Shown: in pieces, positions 1 to 14,994 of the stretch | Layout of the letters: each line of letters starts with the position of its first letter | Numbering within the stretch: the first letter of the stretch is position 1 | From: Acinetobacter pittii ANC 4050 | GTDB taxonomy: Bacteria > Pseudomonadota > Gammaproteobacteria > Pseudomonadales > Moraxellaceae | Direction: 5' to 3' | Assembly: GCF_000399685.1 (NCBI RefSeq) | Contig: NZ_KB976987.1 | Coordinates: 2,495,954 to 2,559,953, forward strand | Length of the DNA stretch: 64,000 nt | Notes under the pieces: generated by a model | What the model saw: the letters and a program-made list of their open reading frames with translations, nothing else | The model's database searches: none | What the model was told of the DNA's origin: nothing | Made by a program: the position numbers and the translations under genes

Positions 1-220
1 ATACAATTAAACATGTTAAAGAAATTTTAGTAAATTTGACTTATTCAGTCAGTTATAAACAATAACATTATCTATCTTTTGGTCAAGTATTTTTTACTTT
101 ATAAATCAATAAAGTAAATAAAAACCAAGCAGCCAATTATATGAAAAATATAGAATTTATTTAATCTATTCAAGTCGACCTAATCACAATTGTAGCATTC
201 AAATAAAAAATAGTATAAAT
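1..220. other. AT-rich intergenic stretch at window edge
   Basis: Very AT-rich sequence with no open reading frame or RNA gene that I can support. It lies beyond the terminator of the ilv operon and presumably carries the promoter side or end of a gene outside the window. Confidence 0.5.
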
Positions 221-249
221 AAAGAACCCTGCTTAAAGCAGGGTTCTTT
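221..249 (-). terminator. Rho-independent terminator of the ilv operon
   Basis: A 14-bp inverted repeat (221-234 with 236-249, GC-rich core CCCTGC/GCAGGG) starts about 20 bases after the ilvC stop codon. Read on the minus strand, the stem is followed by a T-rich tract. Confidence 0.85.
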
Positions 250-270
250 TGAAGCATTAGAAAAAGAAAA

Positions 271-1299
<1,029 letters not shown>

Positions 1300-1319
1300 C
1301 TAAAATACTTTTTAAAAAA

Positions 1320-1811
1320 TTAAATGGCTAATACTTTTTCGCCACGGGCGATACCAGATACACCTGAACGAACGACTTCTAGAATAGTGTTTTCTGCAAG
1401 CGCATCGATAAAACCATCTAATTTTTCAGTTGTCCCTGCTATTTGAATGGTATAGGTAGTTGGTGTCACGTCTACAATTTGCGCACGGAAAATATCTGCT
1501 GTACGCTTAATTTCAGCACGTGAAGCACCTAACGCTTTTACTTTAATCAACATCAGTTCACGCTCAATGTGCGAACCTTCTGATAAATCTACTACTTTTA
1601 CAACTTCAACAAGTTTGTTGAGCTGCTTTGTAATCTGTTCAATCTTATGGTCATCACCATAAGTGGTTAACGTCAAACGTGATAACGTAGGGTCTTCGGT
1701 TGGAGCTACATTCAACGTCTCAATGTTGTAGTTACGTTGACTGAATAAACCCACCAAACGAGAAAGCGCACCAGCTTCGTTTTCAACGAGTACAGAAATA
1801 ATATGTCTCAT
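1320..1811 (-). CDS. ilvN: Acetolactate synthase, regulatory small subunit
   Basis: Regulatory subunit of acetohydroxyacid synthase; in the family it activates the large subunit and confers valine feedback inhibition. The protein has 163 residues, the usual length of the IlvH/IlvN long form. An ACT domain is at about residues 3-76 (opening [19 protein letters not shown]) and a C-terminal ALS_ss_C domain follows. Its ATG shares one base with the TAA stop of the large subunit (TAATG), so translation is probably coupled. The choice between the symbols ilvH and ilvN cannot be made from sequence alone. Confidence 0.95.
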   Translation of the reverse strand: MRHIISVLVENEAGALSRLVGLFSQRNYNIETLNVAPTEDPTLSRLTLTTYGDDHKIEQITKQLNKLVEVVKVVDLSEGSHIERELMLIKVKALGASRAEIKRTADIFRAQIVDVTPTTYTIQIAGTTEKLDGFIDALAENTILEVVRSGVSGIARGEKVLAI

Positions 1812-3535
1812 TATGTACGCTCCCCTTTACCTAACCACATATCCTTCATAGACTGACCTGCGATCAGCATTGGATAAACATGTTCCGTGCGATCAACCAT
1901 GACGTTAATGAATACACACTTATCATTAATAGCCATTGCTTCAGCAAGCTTTGACTCTAGTTCATCAGCATGATCAATCTGAATACCCACATGACCATAA
2001 GCTTCCATCAATTTGCCAAAATCAGGCAATGATTCAACATATGAGCTTGAGTGACGGCCTTCATAGTTCATATCTTGCCACTGTTTAACCATACCTAAAG
2101 CACGGTTATTCAAGCATAAGATCTTCACGTTCATACCGTATTGCTTACAGGTTGAAAGCTCTTGAATACACATTTGTATTGAAGCTTCACCAGTAATACA
2201 AACCACTTGTTGATCAGGGAAAGCAAGCTTTGCCGCCATTGCATAAGGTAAACCTACGCCCATGGTGCCCAATCCGCCTGAATTAATCCATTGACGAGGA
2301 CGTTTGTACTTGTAGTACAACGCGCCAAACATTTGGTGTTGACCCACATCTGAAGTAATGATGGCATCACCATTGGTCGCTTTATATAAAGCTTCAACAA
2401 CTTGCTGTGGCTTCATTGTGCCATCAGTCGGTGTTTCGAACTTCAAGCCATGAACTTTACGCCATTCATTAATTTGATCCCACCATGCAGCAATTGCTTC
2501 AGGGTTTGGCTTAGACACATTCAATTGTTTCAATTGCGTCAACATTTCCTGAAGTACAGGCTCAACTGCCCCTACAATTGGAATGTGCGCCATAATTGTT
2601 TTTGAAATGCTCGCCGGATCAATATCAATATGAATAACTTTGGCATTCAAACAGAATTTTGCAGGATTATTAGTTACTCGGTCATCAAAACGAGCACCTA
2701 CAGCAAGAATGACATCAGCATTATGCATAGTCATATTTGCTTCATAAGTCCCATGCATACCTAACATGCCAATGAACTGTGGATCATCACCAGGGAAGCC
2801 ACCAAGGCCCATAAGTGTGTTAGTCACTGGGTAACCGAGTAAATGAGCAAGTTCAGTCAATAATGCTGATGCATTACCTTGAACAACACCACCACCCGTA
2901 TAAATTACAGGACGTTTTGCACTTAAAAGCTCATCAATCGCTTTACGAATTTGACCAGAATGACCACGTGAAGGTGGCTGATAAGAACGCATCTTCACTT
3001 TTTCAGGATATTCGTACGCAAATTTTTCTGCAGGATTAGTCGCATCTTTCGGAATATCGACGACAACAGGGCCAGGACGACCACTTGATGCGATATAAAA
3101 TGCTTTTTTGATAATTGCAGGAATTTCACTTGCGTGACGAACTTGGAAACTATGTTTCACGATCGGACGTGAAATACCTACCATGTCAGTTTCTTGGAAA
3201 GCGTCTTCACCAATAAGATGTGATGCAACCTGGCCAGACAAAATCACCATTGGGATTGAGTCCATATAAGCTGTTGCAATTGGAGTCACAGTATTAGTTG
3301 CGCCAGGTCCAGAAGTGACCAGTACTACGCCAGTCTTACCTGTAGCACGCGAGTAAGCATCTGCCATATGACCAGCAGCTTGTTCATGACGTACGAGGTA
3401 ATGATTAATTTTGTCTTGTTGAAATAGCGCATCATAAATATGTAATACAGCGCCGCCTGGATAACCAAAAACATGTTCAACGCCTTCGTCCGCAAGAGCA
3501 CGAACGAGCATTTCACCACCAGATAAAAGTTCCAA
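1811..3535 (-). CDS. ilvI: Acetolactate synthase, catalytic large subunit
   Basis: ThDP-dependent enzyme that condenses pyruvate with pyruvate or 2-oxobutyrate, the first common step of branched-chain amino-acid synthesis. It has 574 residues with the N-terminal pyrimidine-binding domain (catalytic Glu51 in the [13 protein letters not shown] motif), a central domain and a C-terminal ThDP domain. The ThDP/Mg motif reads GEA at residues 449-451 rather than the usual GDG, with the paired NN downstream in the segment ILCLNN. The likely start is a TTG at 3535 with an AGGGTG ribosome site about eight bases upstream. It is the first gene of the operon. Confidence 0.95.
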   Translation of the reverse strand: MELLSGGEMLVRALADEGVEHVFGYPGGAVLHIYDALFQQDKINHYLVRHEQAAGHMADAYSRATGKTGVVLVTSGPGATNTVTPIATAYMDSIPMVILSGQVASHLIGEDAFQETDMVGISRPIVKHSFQVRHASEIPAIIKKAFYIASSGRPGPVVVDIPKDATNPAEKFAYEYPEKVKMRSYQPPSRGHSGQIRKAIDELLSAKRPVIYTGGGVVQGNASALLTELAHLLGYPVTNTLMGLGGFPGDDPQFIGMLGMHGTYEANMTMHNADVILAVGARFDDRVTNNPAKFCLNAKVIHIDIDPASISKTIMAHIPIVGAVEPVLQEMLTQLKQLNVSKPNPEAIAAWWDQINEWRKVHGLKFETPTDGTMKPQQVVEALYKATNGDAIITSDVGQHQMFGALYYKYKRPRQWINSGGLGTMGVGLPYAMAAKLAFPDQQVVCITGEASIQMCIQELSTCKQYGMNVKILCLNNRALGMVKQWQDMNYEGRHSSSYVESLPDFGKLMEAYGHVGIQIDHADELESKLAEAMAINDKCVFINVMVDRTEHVYPMLIAGQSMKDMWLGKGERT

Positions 3536-6694
<3,159 letters not shown>

Positions 6695-6721
6695 TTAAAG
6701 TTATTAATGAGAGGATCAAGC

Positions 6722-7231
6722 ATGCACTTTGCCAAACGTTTAGCCGCTGTTGTTTTGACCTTAGGCCTTAGTGCAGGCTTAGTCGGGTGTGGCTTTCATT
6801 TAAAAGGAAGCAACCCGACTGCAACTCCGCTTGTTTATAAAAAATTAAGCCTTGAGTTACCAGCAAAAACTGATGATTTGGAAACGCAGTTAAAAGTATA
6901 TTTAGCTGCAAATGGTGTTCAACTCAGCAATGATAACGATGCTTACGTACTCCGTGTTTTAGAGTACAGTCCACGTCGTCAGCTTTTAAACGGTAAATTA
7001 ACGGAAGTATTATTACGTTTAACTGTAACCTTCCAGATTGAAGACCGTCAGGGTAATAAAATTACAGAACCACGTTCGTTAACTGCATCTCGTAGTTATC
7101 AATATGATCTTGCAACGGTTAACACCGAAAATCAGCAAGAATCTTATTTGCAACGTATTGTGATTGATGACATTGCACAGCAAATTACTCGTCAGATTTC
7201 AGCAAACCGTTTACCAAAAGCTCAGCCTTAA
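6722..7231 (+). CDS. lptE: LPS-assembly lipoprotein LptE
   Basis: Outer-membrane lipoprotein that plugs the LptD barrel and delivers LPS or lipooligosaccharide to the cell surface. The ATG at 6722 is preferred over the in-frame ATG at 6707 because the sequence GAGAGGA lies just before it, giving 169 residues. The signal peptide ends in a lipobox (GLVGC, Cys23) followed by the FHLKG segment typical of this family (formerly RlpB). Between leuS and holA, its position is the conserved gammaproteobacterial one, which supports the call. Confidence 0.9.
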   Translation: MHFAKRLAAVVLTLGLSAGLVGCGFHLKGSNPTATPLVYKKLSLELPAKTDDLETQLKVYLAANGVQLSNDNDAYVLRVLEYSPRRQLLNGKLTEVLLRLTVTFQIEDRQGNKITEPRSLTASRSYQYDLATVNTENQQESYLQRIVIDDIAQQITRQISANRLPKAQP

Positions 7232-7249
7232 TCTATATTTTTACCAGCA

Positions 7250-8239
7250 ATGAAAATTGACTATTTACAAGCCTTAAAACGCATTCCGGAAGCACGGGGT
7301 GCGTGGATTTTACACGGCCAAGAACCTTTGCTGGAACAAAATTTATTAGATGCTTTTCGTAAAAGTTGGCAACAACAAGAAGTTGAAAGACAGCGCTATG
7401 ATATTAGTAGCGTGAGCGACTGGAAAAATGTTTTTAATGCACTTAACAGCTTATCTTTATTTTCTCAGCAGCTCGCAATTGAAGTACATGGCAATATAAA
7501 ACCTGATGCAAATGGATTAAAACAACTTAAAAGTTATATCCAGCATAATGAAACTAACCTACTTTTAATTGTTTTACCTAAGCAAGATAGTAGTAGTTTA
7601 AAGTCTGCTTTTTTCCAAGTTGTTGAAGCAAATGGTGTTGTCGTTGCCCTAACCGCAAACTATCCGCAAGACCGTCAAAGAATTTTATCTGTTGAAGCAG
7701 AGAAACTTGAAATTCAACTCGACAATGACGCTTGGCAATGGCTCATGCAACATCACGAGCACAATTTGCTTGCAGCTAAAAATAGCTTGATGCGTGTAAG
7801 AGACACTTTTCCAGACCAACAACTGATTCAAATTGAACAGTTATATGCTTGTCTACAAGATCAATCTCGTTACACCACTTACGATTTAAGCGATGCCTTA
7901 TTAGAAGGTAATCTCGCTCAATCCATTAAAATTTTTCAATATTTAATTGCTGCTGGCGAACCAGAAAGTCTGATTTTATGGACTTTAAGTAAAGAAATGC
8001 GTTTATTGATGCAATTATTTGAGCAGCCCCATAATGCCTTACAACTTGGCATCTGGAAAACCAAAGTCAGCTTATATCAACAAGCGTTAAGAAGATTAAA
8101 TCCTCAACAATTTTTAGGCTGGTCTACCCTTCTATTGCAAATTGATGCGGCAATTAAAGGAATGTCAAATGAAAATGCCCAACATTTAATGCAGCAAGCG
8201 ATTGCTGAATTATGTGGAAAAACATTATTTATACAGTAA
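7250..8239 (+). CDS. holA: DNA polymerase III subunit delta
   Basis: Delta subunit of the clamp loader, which opens the beta sliding clamp and works with the gamma/tau and delta-prime subunits. At 329 residues it has the usual length. The N-terminus (MKIDYLQALKRIPEARGAWILHGQEPLL) has the divergent AAA+ fold features of HolA, without a working Walker A motif, as known for the family. The C-terminal helical segment ends at FIQ. It lies 18 bases after lptE, the classic lptE-holA pairing. Confidence 0.93.
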   Translation: MKIDYLQALKRIPEARGAWILHGQEPLLEQNLLDAFRKSWQQQEVERQRYDISSVSDWKNVFNALNSLSLFSQQLAIEVHGNIKPDANGLKQLKSYIQHNETNLLLIVLPKQDSSSLKSAFFQVVEANGVVVALTANYPQDRQRILSVEAEKLEIQLDNDAWQWLMQHHEHNLLAAKNSLMRVRDTFPDQQLIQIEQLYACLQDQSRYTTYDLSDALLEGNLAQSIKIFQYLIAAGEPESLILWTLSKEMRLLMQLFEQPHNALQLGIWKTKVSLYQQALRRLNPQQFLGWSTLLLQIDAAIKGMSNENAQHLMQQAIAELCGKTLFIQ

Positions 8240-8346
8240 TTCGGCCGAATCATTTTTCTTCATTCTTGAATTATCATAAAAATTCACGTTTTATCCTCAT
8301 TTCGCTTTTATACTCAATTAAATTTTAAACTTTTCGACCTCTCACC

Positions 8347-9684
8347 ATGCCAAAAATAAAGCCAATCAAACTCGTAATTATCATCGTCTGTATAGCAATT
8401 ATTGCTGTATTAGCTTGGAAGTTTTTAAAACCTAAACAGCAACAGCCTCAATATATTACTGCTGAGGTGACGCGTGGGGATATTGAAAATAATGTACTTG
8501 CGACAGGTACACTTGATGCAACCAAGCTCATTAGCGTAGGTGCACAGGTATCTGGTCAGGTTAAAAAGATGTATGTACAGTTGGGTGATCAAGTTAAGCA
8601 AGGTCAACTTATTGCACAAATTGACTCAACAACCCAAGAAAACAGCCTAAAAACCTCTGACGCAAACATTAAAAATTTAGAAGCACAGCGTCTTCAACAA
8701 GTTGCATCTTTAAATGAGAAACAACTTGAATACCGCCGTCAGCAACAAATGTATGCGCAAGATGCAACGCCGCGTGCAGATTTAGAATCGGCTGAGGCAA
8801 GCTATAAAACAGCTCAGGCGCAAATTAAAGCATTAGATGCACAAATCGAATCTGCCAAAGTGACAAAATCTACGGCTCAAACCAATATTGGTTATACGCG
8901 TATTGTTGCTCCAACTGATGGAACGGTAGTCGCGATTGTGACCGAAGAAGGCCAAACCGTAAACGCAAACCAAAGTGCACCGACCATCGTTAAAATTGCA
9001 AAACTACAAAACATGACGATTAAGGCACAAGTCAGTGAAGCTGACATTATGAAAGTTGAAAAAGGACAACAGGTCTACTTTACAACTTTAGGTGATGAAA
9101 CCAAGCGTTACGCAACTTTGCGCCAGATTGAGCCTGCTCCTGACTCAATTTCGAGCGAATCAACAAGTAATACAAGTTCAACGACCAGTTCGGCCGTCTA
9201 CTATAATGCTTTATTCGATGTGCCAAATACCGATGGTAAATTGCGTATTGATATGACTGCACAAGTTTATATCGTATTAAACTCAGCTAAAAATGCTTTA
9301 TTGGTTCCATCTTCTGCTTTAAGTAGTAAACAATTTTCTGGTCAAAGAAAATCAGGTCAGACATCTGAGAAAGCAAGTTCTACCCCAAGTACAGAACGCA
9401 AACATCAAGGTAATGGTGCTCGTTTAGAACGCTTAAATTTAACTGCTGAACAAAAACAACTGGTTGAACAAGGTAAAGCAACGCTAAGCGTAGTACGTAT
9501 TTTACAAGCAGATGGTACAACCAAACCGACTCAAATTTTGGTGGGTATTAATAACCGTGTAAATGCGCAAGTTCTTGCTGGATTAAAACAAGGTGACCAA
9601 GTTGTAATTGCAGATAGTTCAGATACTTCTGCTGCGTCTGCAAATAGTGGTAATAACCGTCGCCGTGGCCCAATGGGAATGTAA
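8347..9684 (+). CDS. macA: MacA-type periplasmic adaptor of an ABC efflux pump
   Basis: Membrane fusion protein linking the MacB transporter to an outer-membrane channel; family members help export macrolides, heme precursors and peptides. It has 445 residues, longer than the roughly 370 of E. coli MacA. A single N-terminal membrane anchor is at about residues 8-26, followed by a biotinyl-lipoyl-like barrel domain ([19 protein letters not shown]), a coiled-coil hairpin rich in Gln/Ala and a beta-barrel. Extra low-complexity Ser/Thr-rich segments occur near residues 262-280 and again before the C-terminal domain ([16 protein letters not shown]). The stop is 2 bases from the macB start, indicating one operon. 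Confidence 0.9.
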   Translation: MPKIKPIKLVIIIVCIAIIAVLAWKFLKPKQQQPQYITAEVTRGDIENNVLATGTLDATKLISVGAQVSGQVKKMYVQLGDQVKQGQLIAQIDSTTQENSLKTSDANIKNLEAQRLQQVASLNEKQLEYRRQQQMYAQDATPRADLESAEASYKTAQAQIKALDAQIESAKVTKSTAQTNIGYTRIVAPTDGTVVAIVTEEGQTVNANQSAPTIVKIAKLQNMTIKAQVSEADIMKVEKGQQVYFTTLGDETKRYATLRQIEPAPDSISSESTSNTSSTTSSAVYYNALFDVPNTDGKLRIDMTAQVYIVLNSAKNALLVPSSALSSKQFSGQRKSGQTSEKASSTPSTERKHQGNGARLERLNLTAEQKQLVEQGKATLSVVRILQADGTTKPTQILVGINNRVNAQVLAGLKQGDQVVIADSSDTSAASANSGNNRRRGPMGM

Positions 9685-9686
9685 GC

Positions 9687-11681
9687 ATGACAAAACAAGC
9701 TTTGCTTGAAGTCAGCAATCTGGTCCGGGAATTCCCTGCTGGCGAAAGCACAATACAAATTTTAAAAGGCATTGACCTAACTATCTATGAAGGTGAACTG
9801 GTTGCCATTGTTGGCCAGTCTGGTTCTGGTAAATCGACCCTCATGAATATTTTGGGTTGTTTGGACCGACCTACGAGTGGTAGTTATAAGGTTAATGGGC
9901 AAGAAACGGGTAAACTTGAGCCTGATCAGCTCGCTCGACTACGCCGTGAATATTTTGGTTTTATTTTCCAGCGCTACCATTTACTTGGTGACTTATCTGC
10001 TGAAGGTAACGTTGAAGTTCCCGCTGTTTATGCAGGGGTTACCCCTTCTGAACGTAAACAACGCGCCACAGCTCTACTGACCGAATTAGGTTTAGGTACT
10101 AAAACACTCAATAGGCCAAGCCAACTTTCTGGTGGTCAGCAGCAACGTGTGTCTATTGCCCGTGCACTCATGAATGGCGGTGACGTTATTCTGGCAGATG
10201 AACCGACAGGAGCACTCGACTCTCATAGTGGTGTTGAGGTGATGCGTATTTTGCGTGAACTCAATGCCGCAGGTCACACTATTATTTTAGTCACTCATGA
10301 TATGCAAGTTGCAAAAAATGCGACTCGTATTATCGAGATTAGTGACGGAGAAATTATTAGTGATCGTCCTAACGTTCCAGATCAAGCAGCCGAACCGATC
10401 AAATCTGATCCTGATGCCGCTCCTGCTTTACAAGGTAAACAGAAGAAAGGCAAAAGTATTTCTGCATGGCGTTCTACTTTAGACCGTTTATCAGAAGCCT
10501 TTCAAATGGCTTTACTGTCTATGAATGCCCATCGCATGCGTACTTTTTTAACCATGCTTGGGATCATTATTGGTATTGCGTCTGTTGTTACGGTGGTCGC
10601 TTTAGGTAAAGGCTCTCAACAGCAAATTTTAAGCAATATTAGTAGTCTCGGAACAAATACAATTACGGTATTTCAGGGCCGTGGTTTTGGTGACAACTCA
10701 AAAACTGCAAGTTTTAAGACTTTGGTTCCTGCCGATGCTGATGCGTTAATGACTCAGCCTTATGTCAGTGCGGTCAGTCCAATGGTCAGTACATCCAAAA
10801 CTATGCGTTACCAACAAAATGAAGCAAATGCGACCATTAATGGTGTGAGTAACGATTATTTCGATGTAAAAGGTTTGGTCTTTAAAGATGGGCAAACTTT
10901 TGACCAACGTAGTGTTCGTGATCGCTCACAAGATGTAGTCATTGATACCAATACTCAAAAACAATTTTTTAGTGACGGTACCAACCCAATCGGTCAAGTG
11001 GTACTGCTCGGTAGTGTACCTGCTCGTATTATTGGTGTTGTAGAACCGCAGACAAGTGGCATGGGTTCAGATGACACTCTAAATGTCTATATGCCTTATA
11101 CAACCGTAATGAGCCGTATGTTGGGTCAGTCGAATGTACGTAATATCGTGGTTCGCATTAATGACAAATATTCAACTGCTGCCGCAGAAAATGCCATCGT
11201 TAACTTATTAACCCAGCGCCATGGTGCACAAGATATTTTCACCATGAACAGTGACAGTATCCGTCAAACCATTGAAAAAACCACCAGTACAATGACACTT
11301 CTGGTTTCAGCAATTGCCGTAATTTCATTGGTTGTTGGTGGTATCGGAGTCATGAATATTATGTTGGTTTCGGTGACCGAACGTACTCAGGAAATTGGTG
11401 TACGTATGGCCGTAGGTGCTCGTCAAAGTGATATTTTGCAGCAATTCCTGATTGAAGCAATTTTGGTGTGTTTAATTGGTGGTGTGCTTGGCGTCTTACT
11501 ATCGCTTGGCCTTGGGCAACTTATTAATAAATTTGCTGGCGGTAACTTTAGCGTGGCTTATTCAAGCACTTCTATTATTGCAGCATTTGTCTGTTCAACA
11601 CTGATTGGTGTCGTATTCGGTTTCTTGCCTGCCAAGAACGCCGCGAAACTTGACCCTGTTGCCGCACTATCTCGAGAATAA
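9687..11681 (+). CDS. macB: MacB-type ABC transporter, ATPase and permease
   Basis: Inner-membrane mechanotransmission ABC transporter that drives substrate from the periplasm out through a TolC-like channel. It has 664 residues. The N-terminal ATPase domain has Walker [10 protein letters not shown] at 43-51, the signature LSGGQQQR, and Walker [13 protein letters not shown] transmembrane helix near residue 290 precedes a large periplasmic domain. The C-terminal FtsX-type permease domain has three helices. The gene sits between macA and an outer-membrane factor, so the full tripartite pump is encoded together. Confidence 0.93.
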   Translation: MTKQALLEVSNLVREFPAGESTIQILKGIDLTIYEGELVAIVGQSGSGKSTLMNILGCLDRPTSGSYKVNGQETGKLEPDQLARLRREYFGFIFQRYHLLGDLSAEGNVEVPAVYAGVTPSERKQRATALLTELGLGTKTLNRPSQLSGGQQQRVSIARALMNGGDVILADEPTGALDSHSGVEVMRILRELNAAGHTIILVTHDMQVAKNATRIIEISDGEIISDRPNVPDQAAEPIKSDPDAAPALQGKQKKGKSISAWRSTLDRLSEAFQMALLSMNAHRMRTFLTMLGIIIGIASVVTVVALGKGSQQQILSNISSLGTNTITVFQGRGFGDNSKTASFKTLVPADADALMTQPYVSAVSPMVSTSKTMRYQQNEANATINGVSNDYFDVKGLVFKDGQTFDQRSVRDRSQDVVIDTNTQKQFFSDGTNPIGQVVLLGSVPARIIGVVEPQTSGMGSDDTLNVYMPYTTVMSRMLGQSNVRNIVVRINDKYSTAAAENAIVNLLTQRHGAQDIFTMNSDSIRQTIEKTTSTMTLLVSAIAVISLVVGGIGVMNIMLVSVTERTQEIGVRMAVGARQSDILQQFLIEAILVCLIGGVLGVLLSLGLGQLINKFAGGNFSVAYSSTSIIAAFVCSTLIGVVFGFLPAKNAAKLDPVAALSRE

Positions 11682-11691
11682 GGAAAATTGC

Positions 11692-13098
11692 ATGTCTTTC
11701 TCTATGGCTAAACTCAGCACAGCACTTCTTCTCACAGGTTCTCTTGTAGGATGTGCAGCTGTAGTAAAAACACCTTATGAAGCGCCTGCGGTACAAGTTC
11801 CGGGTAGCTTTCAATATGACACAGCAAAAGCAAAAAACATGTCTGCCGATCAATACTCTGATCGTTGGTGGACCCTTTTTAACGATGCGCAGCTCAATCA
11901 GCTTGTAAGCAATGTATTAGAACGTAACAGTGATTTAGCAGTTGCAGGTATTGCCTTAAAGCAAGCTCGTTTACAAGCTGATCTAACTGCAAACAAGCAA
12001 GGCTTACGCACCAGCTCTAGTGTTTCTACAGGACATTCTTTCGATTTAAATTCGGGAGATGACAGCGCTAAAGGTCTTTCAATGAGCGCTGGAGTAAGCT
12101 ATGAGCTTGATTTATTTGGCAAGCTTGCACGCCAAACCGAAGCAAGTAAATGGGAAGCTTTAGCAACCGAACAAGACTTACAAGCTACTGGACAAAGCTT
12201 AATTGCAACCACTGCCAAACTCTATTGGCAACTGGGTTATTTAAATGAGCGTTATACAACTGCTCAGCAAAGCCTAGCAACGTCTCAAAAGCTTTATGAC
12301 TTAGTACAGATTCAATATAAAGCTGGTGCCGTTTCAGGTGTAGATCTGACTCAAGCAGAACAATCAGTGCAAAGCCAAAAAGCAAGCTTAAGTCAGATTG
12401 AACAACAACTGGTTGAAACACGCACAGCCATCGCAGTACTATTGCATGAACCATTGCAACAACTCAACATTCAAGAGCCAAAACGTTTACCACGCACCGC
12501 TCTACCTGCAATTGGGGCTGGTTTACCCGCCGAAATTTTATCGCGCCGTCCTGATTTGCAAGCAAGTGAGCTACGCTTAAGAAAAGCATTAGCAACTAAA
12601 GATGCAACCAAAGCAAGCTACTACCCTTCGATTAGCTTAACCAGTAGTTTGGGCTCAAGCAGCACATCGTTAACGGAGTTATTACGTAACCCTGCTCTAA
12701 CTTTAGGTGCAAGTTTAAGCTTACCGTTTTTGCAATATAACGATATGAAAAAAGATATCGCGATTAGCAATCTGGATTATGAGAAAGCGATTATTCAATA
12801 TCGTCAAACGCTTTATCAGGCTTTTGCTGATGTAGAAAATGCTTTATCGAGTCGTACAGAACTCGACAAGCAAGTAGCGTTACAAGAACGTAATGTTGAA
12901 CTTGCAGAAAAAACCGAACGTTTAACTGAAGTTCGTTACCGTTATGGTGCTGTCGCATTAAAAACACTTCTTGATGCACAGCAAACCACTCGTACTGCAC
13001 GCTTAAGCCTCGTTGAAACGAAGCAAAGCCAATACAATGCTTATGTCACCCTCATGCAAGCTCTAGGTGGTTCACCTGTAAAAGGACTGCCGCAATAA
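11692..13098 (+). CDS. Outer-membrane efflux lipoprotein (NodT/OprM family)
   Basis: Probable outer-membrane channel of the MacAB pump. An upstream in-frame start at 11605 lies inside macB; the ATG at 11692 is preferred because it follows AAGGAAAA and begins a proper lipoprotein signal (lipobox SLVGC, Cys21). The resulting 468-residue protein has the two repeated outer-membrane efflux protein domains, with heptad-rich alpha-helical stretches and the conserved SRRPDL segment near the middle. It could be called a TolC analogue, but family membership is NodT/OprM/CusC-like. Confidence 0.9.
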   Translation: MSFSMAKLSTALLLTGSLVGCAAVVKTPYEAPAVQVPGSFQYDTAKAKNMSADQYSDRWWTLFNDAQLNQLVSNVLERNSDLAVAGIALKQARLQADLTANKQGLRTSSSVSTGHSFDLNSGDDSAKGLSMSAGVSYELDLFGKLARQTEASKWEALATEQDLQATGQSLIATTAKLYWQLGYLNERYTTAQQSLATSQKLYDLVQIQYKAGAVSGVDLTQAEQSVQSQKASLSQIEQQLVETRTAIAVLLHEPLQQLNIQEPKRLPRTALPAIGAGLPAEILSRRPDLQASELRLRKALATKDATKASYYPSISLTSSLGSSSTSLTELLRNPALTLGASLSLPFLQYNDMKKDIAISNLDYEKAIIQYRQTLYQAFADVENALSSRTELDKQVALQERNVELAEKTERLTEVRYRYGAVALKTLLDAQQTTRTARLSLVETKQSQYNAYVTLMQALGGSPVKGLPQ

Positions 13099-13110
13099 CT
13101 TGTACCAATT

Positions 13111-13144
13111 AAAAAAGCCGTAGTCCTTCAACTACGGCTTTTTT
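13111..13144. terminator. Bidirectional terminator between the efflux operon and fabI
   Basis: Perfect 14-bp inverted repeat AAAAAAGCCGTAGT with a 6-base loop, ending in a T6 run on both strands. It lies 12 bases after the efflux-lipoprotein stop and 22 bases from the convergent fabI stop. Confidence 0.9.
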
Positions 13145-13166
13145 ATGGCTGAATAAATTTTAAAAC

Positions 13167-13970
13167 TTATTCATCATCCATCATAGATTGGCTCATACCT
13201 ACAGTATTGAAACCAGCATCTACATATAGAATTTCGCCAGTAATACCTGAAGCCCAAGGTGAGCATAGGAACAACGCTGCGTTACCTACTTCTTCAATGG
13301 TTACATTACGCTTTAATGGCGCAACTTTTTCATTGGCATCTAACATTTTACGGAAAGATTTAATACCAGATGCAGCCAAAGTACGGATTGGACCCGCAGA
13401 AATCGCGTTTACACGGATACCATCAACACCTAAGCTTGATGCTAAATAGCGAACACCAGCTTCTAAAGAAGCTTTTGCCATACCCATAACATTATAGTTA
13501 GGCATAACGCGCTCAGAACCTTGGTAAGTCAAAGTCAATAAACAACCTTGGCGAGCTTGTAATAAAGGTTTTGCAGCACGAGCCATTGCAATAAAGCTGT
13601 ATGCACTGATGTCATGAGCAACTTTAAAACCTTCACGGTCAGTCACGTCAGTGAAGTCACCGTCAAGTGTATGTGCAGGTGCAAAGCCAATTGAGTGCAC
13701 AACACCGTCTACACCGTCCCAATGTTTTGCAAGTTCTGCAAATGCATTATCAATTTCAGCATCAACAGCAACATCACATGGAAACACAAGCTTAGAACCG
13801 AATTGCTCAGCAAATTCATCCACACGTTTTTTTAATTTTTCGTTTGGATAAGTAAACGCAAGCTCTGCACCTTCACGGTGTAATGCTTGGGCAATACCAA
13901 AAGCAATTGATAATTTACTAGCAACGCCTGCAATCAAAAAGCGCTTACCTGCTAAAAGTCCTTGTGTCAT
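13167..13970 (-). CDS. fabI: Enoyl-[acyl-carrier-protein] reductase (NADH)
   Basis: Last step of each fatty-acid elongation cycle: it reduces trans-2-enoyl-ACP with NADH and is the target of triclosan and diazaborines. The start is placed at 13970 ([10 protein letters not shown]...), giving 267 residues. A longer reading from 14105 adds 45 residues that run back to the terminator of the upstream gene and have no family counterpart. The YX6K catalytic pair is Tyr159 and Lys166, and Gly93/95-type active-site residues lie in the SIGFAP segment. It is monocistronic between two terminators. Confidence 0.96.
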   Translation of the reverse strand: MTQGLLAGKRFLIAGVASKLSIAFGIAQALHREGAELAFTYPNEKLKKRVDEFAEQFGSKLVFPCDVAVDAEIDNAFAELAKHWDGVDGVVHSIGFAPAHTLDGDFTDVTDREGFKVAHDISAYSFIAMARAAKPLLQARQGCLLTLTYQGSERVMPNYNVMGMAKASLEAGVRYLASSLGVDGIRVNAISAGPIRTLAASGIKSFRKMLDANEKVAPLKRNVTIEEVGNAALFLCSPWASGITGEILYVDAGFNTVGMSQSMMDDE

Positions 13971-14068
13971 GCCGATCTCACTCAAAACAATTTCAAGCAT
14001 AATGCCAATATTCGGCGGTTTTCGAAATTGCATAATGCATCTTTTTTCAAAAATCGCACGAAAAAAAA

Positions 14069-14088
14069 TCGCTCCTGATGAGGAGCGA
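14069..14088 (-). terminator. Terminator after the Bax-inhibitor-family gene
   Basis: Stem TCGCTCC/GGAGCGA with a 6-base loop. On the minus strand it is followed by eight T residues (14068 down to 14061). It begins 20 bases after the stop of the gene at 14108. Confidence 0.85.
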
Positions 14089-14107
14089 CCTTTAGATGAA
14101 TTCAAAC

Positions 14108-14839
14108 TTAGTCGTCAGACAATAAGCCAAGTAAGCGTAAGAAAGAAATATACATCCACACTAAAGTTGCAAGTAATGCGATACCACACAACCATTCCAT
14201 GAATTTTGGCGCACGATATGCTGCATTAGTTTCAATTAAATCAAAATCTAAAATCAGGTTAAGTGAAGCGATTACCGCAACAAATGCAGCAAAACCAATG
14301 CCTAACCAGTTGCTTTCAAAAATATAAGGAACGCTTGAACCAAATGCTAAACGCATAACCATCTGCACAATAAATACAATAAAGATTGCCAAAGATGCAG
14401 AGATTACAACTGACTTGAACTTTTCAGTTGCGCGGATAATTTGGAACTTATATAGACCAAACATCACCAAAGTCGTAACGAAAGTCGCTAATAAAGCCTG
14501 AAGAGGAACACCTGGATATTTCAACTGGAAAGTAAAAGAAATACCACCTAAAAAAGCCCCTTCAAATAAGGCATACGGAATTGCCAATGTTGGCGCTGTC
14601 GTTGGTTTAAACGTTGTAATTAAAGCTAAAACCAAACCACCAATTGCACCTACAATTGAAGCCGCGTAAGCAATACCAACATTTGCAGTAAAGGCTGCAT
14701 AGAAAAATAAAGCGACACCCACCGCAGCTGCAATGACCGTCAACATAACAGATTTTTGAATCGCACCTTGCACAGTCATCGGTTGACTATAGTCACTGAC
14801 CGTTTCAACACGTGTCAGTATCGGGTTATTACTTTGCAT
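14108..14839 (-). CDS. Bax inhibitor-1/YccA family inner-membrane protein
   Basis: Small integral membrane protein of the BI-1 (TMBIM) superfamily. Relatives include E. coli YccA, which modulates FtsH, and bacterial pH-sensitive calcium leak channels; the function here is not known. The ATG at 14839 is chosen over an upstream one at 14905 because it follows AAAGAGAG and starts the family-like N-terminus [11 protein letters not shown]. The 243-residue protein has about seven hydrophobic helices and ends in an acidic LSDD tail, as seen in relatives. It is transcribed alone, with its own terminator. Confidence 0.85.
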   Translation of the reverse strand: MQSNNPILTRVETVSDYSQPMTVQGAIQKSVMLTVIAAAVGVALFFYAAFTANVGIAYAASIVGAIGGLVLALITTFKPTTAPTLAIPYALFEGAFLGGISFTFQLKYPGVPLQALLATFVTTLVMFGLYKFQIIRATEKFKSVVISASLAIFIVFIVQMVMRLAFGSSVPYIFESNWLGIGFAAFVAVIASLNLILDFDLIETNAAYRAPKFMEWLCGIALLATLVWMYISFLRLLGLLSDD

Positions 14840-14944
14840 AAATGCTCTCTTTTTATAATAAAAAATTTCAAACATCATTTTAAGCAAAATGAATATGAAA
14901 GCCAAATCAGGCGATCGGCATTATTGTAACAAGGTCCTTTAAGT

Positions 14945-14973
14945 AATAAAAAAGGAGGCAATAGCCTCCCTTT
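14945..14973 (-). terminator. Terminator after orn
   Basis: GGAGGC/GCCTCC stem with an AATA loop. Read on the minus strand it is followed by a T-rich run, and it starts about 22 bases beyond the orn stop codon. Confidence 0.8.
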
Positions 14974-14994
14974 AATATCACTCGAGTAAGGTTA

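Noticed and set aside
11605..11691. Upstream start of the efflux lipoprotein inside macB
   Set aside because: It would destroy the lipoprotein signal; the ATG at 11692 has a ribosome site and lipobox.
13971..14105. N-terminal extension of FabI
   Set aside because: The extra 45 residues have no family counterpart and run back to the terminator of the upstream gene; the ATG at 13970 gives the normal length.
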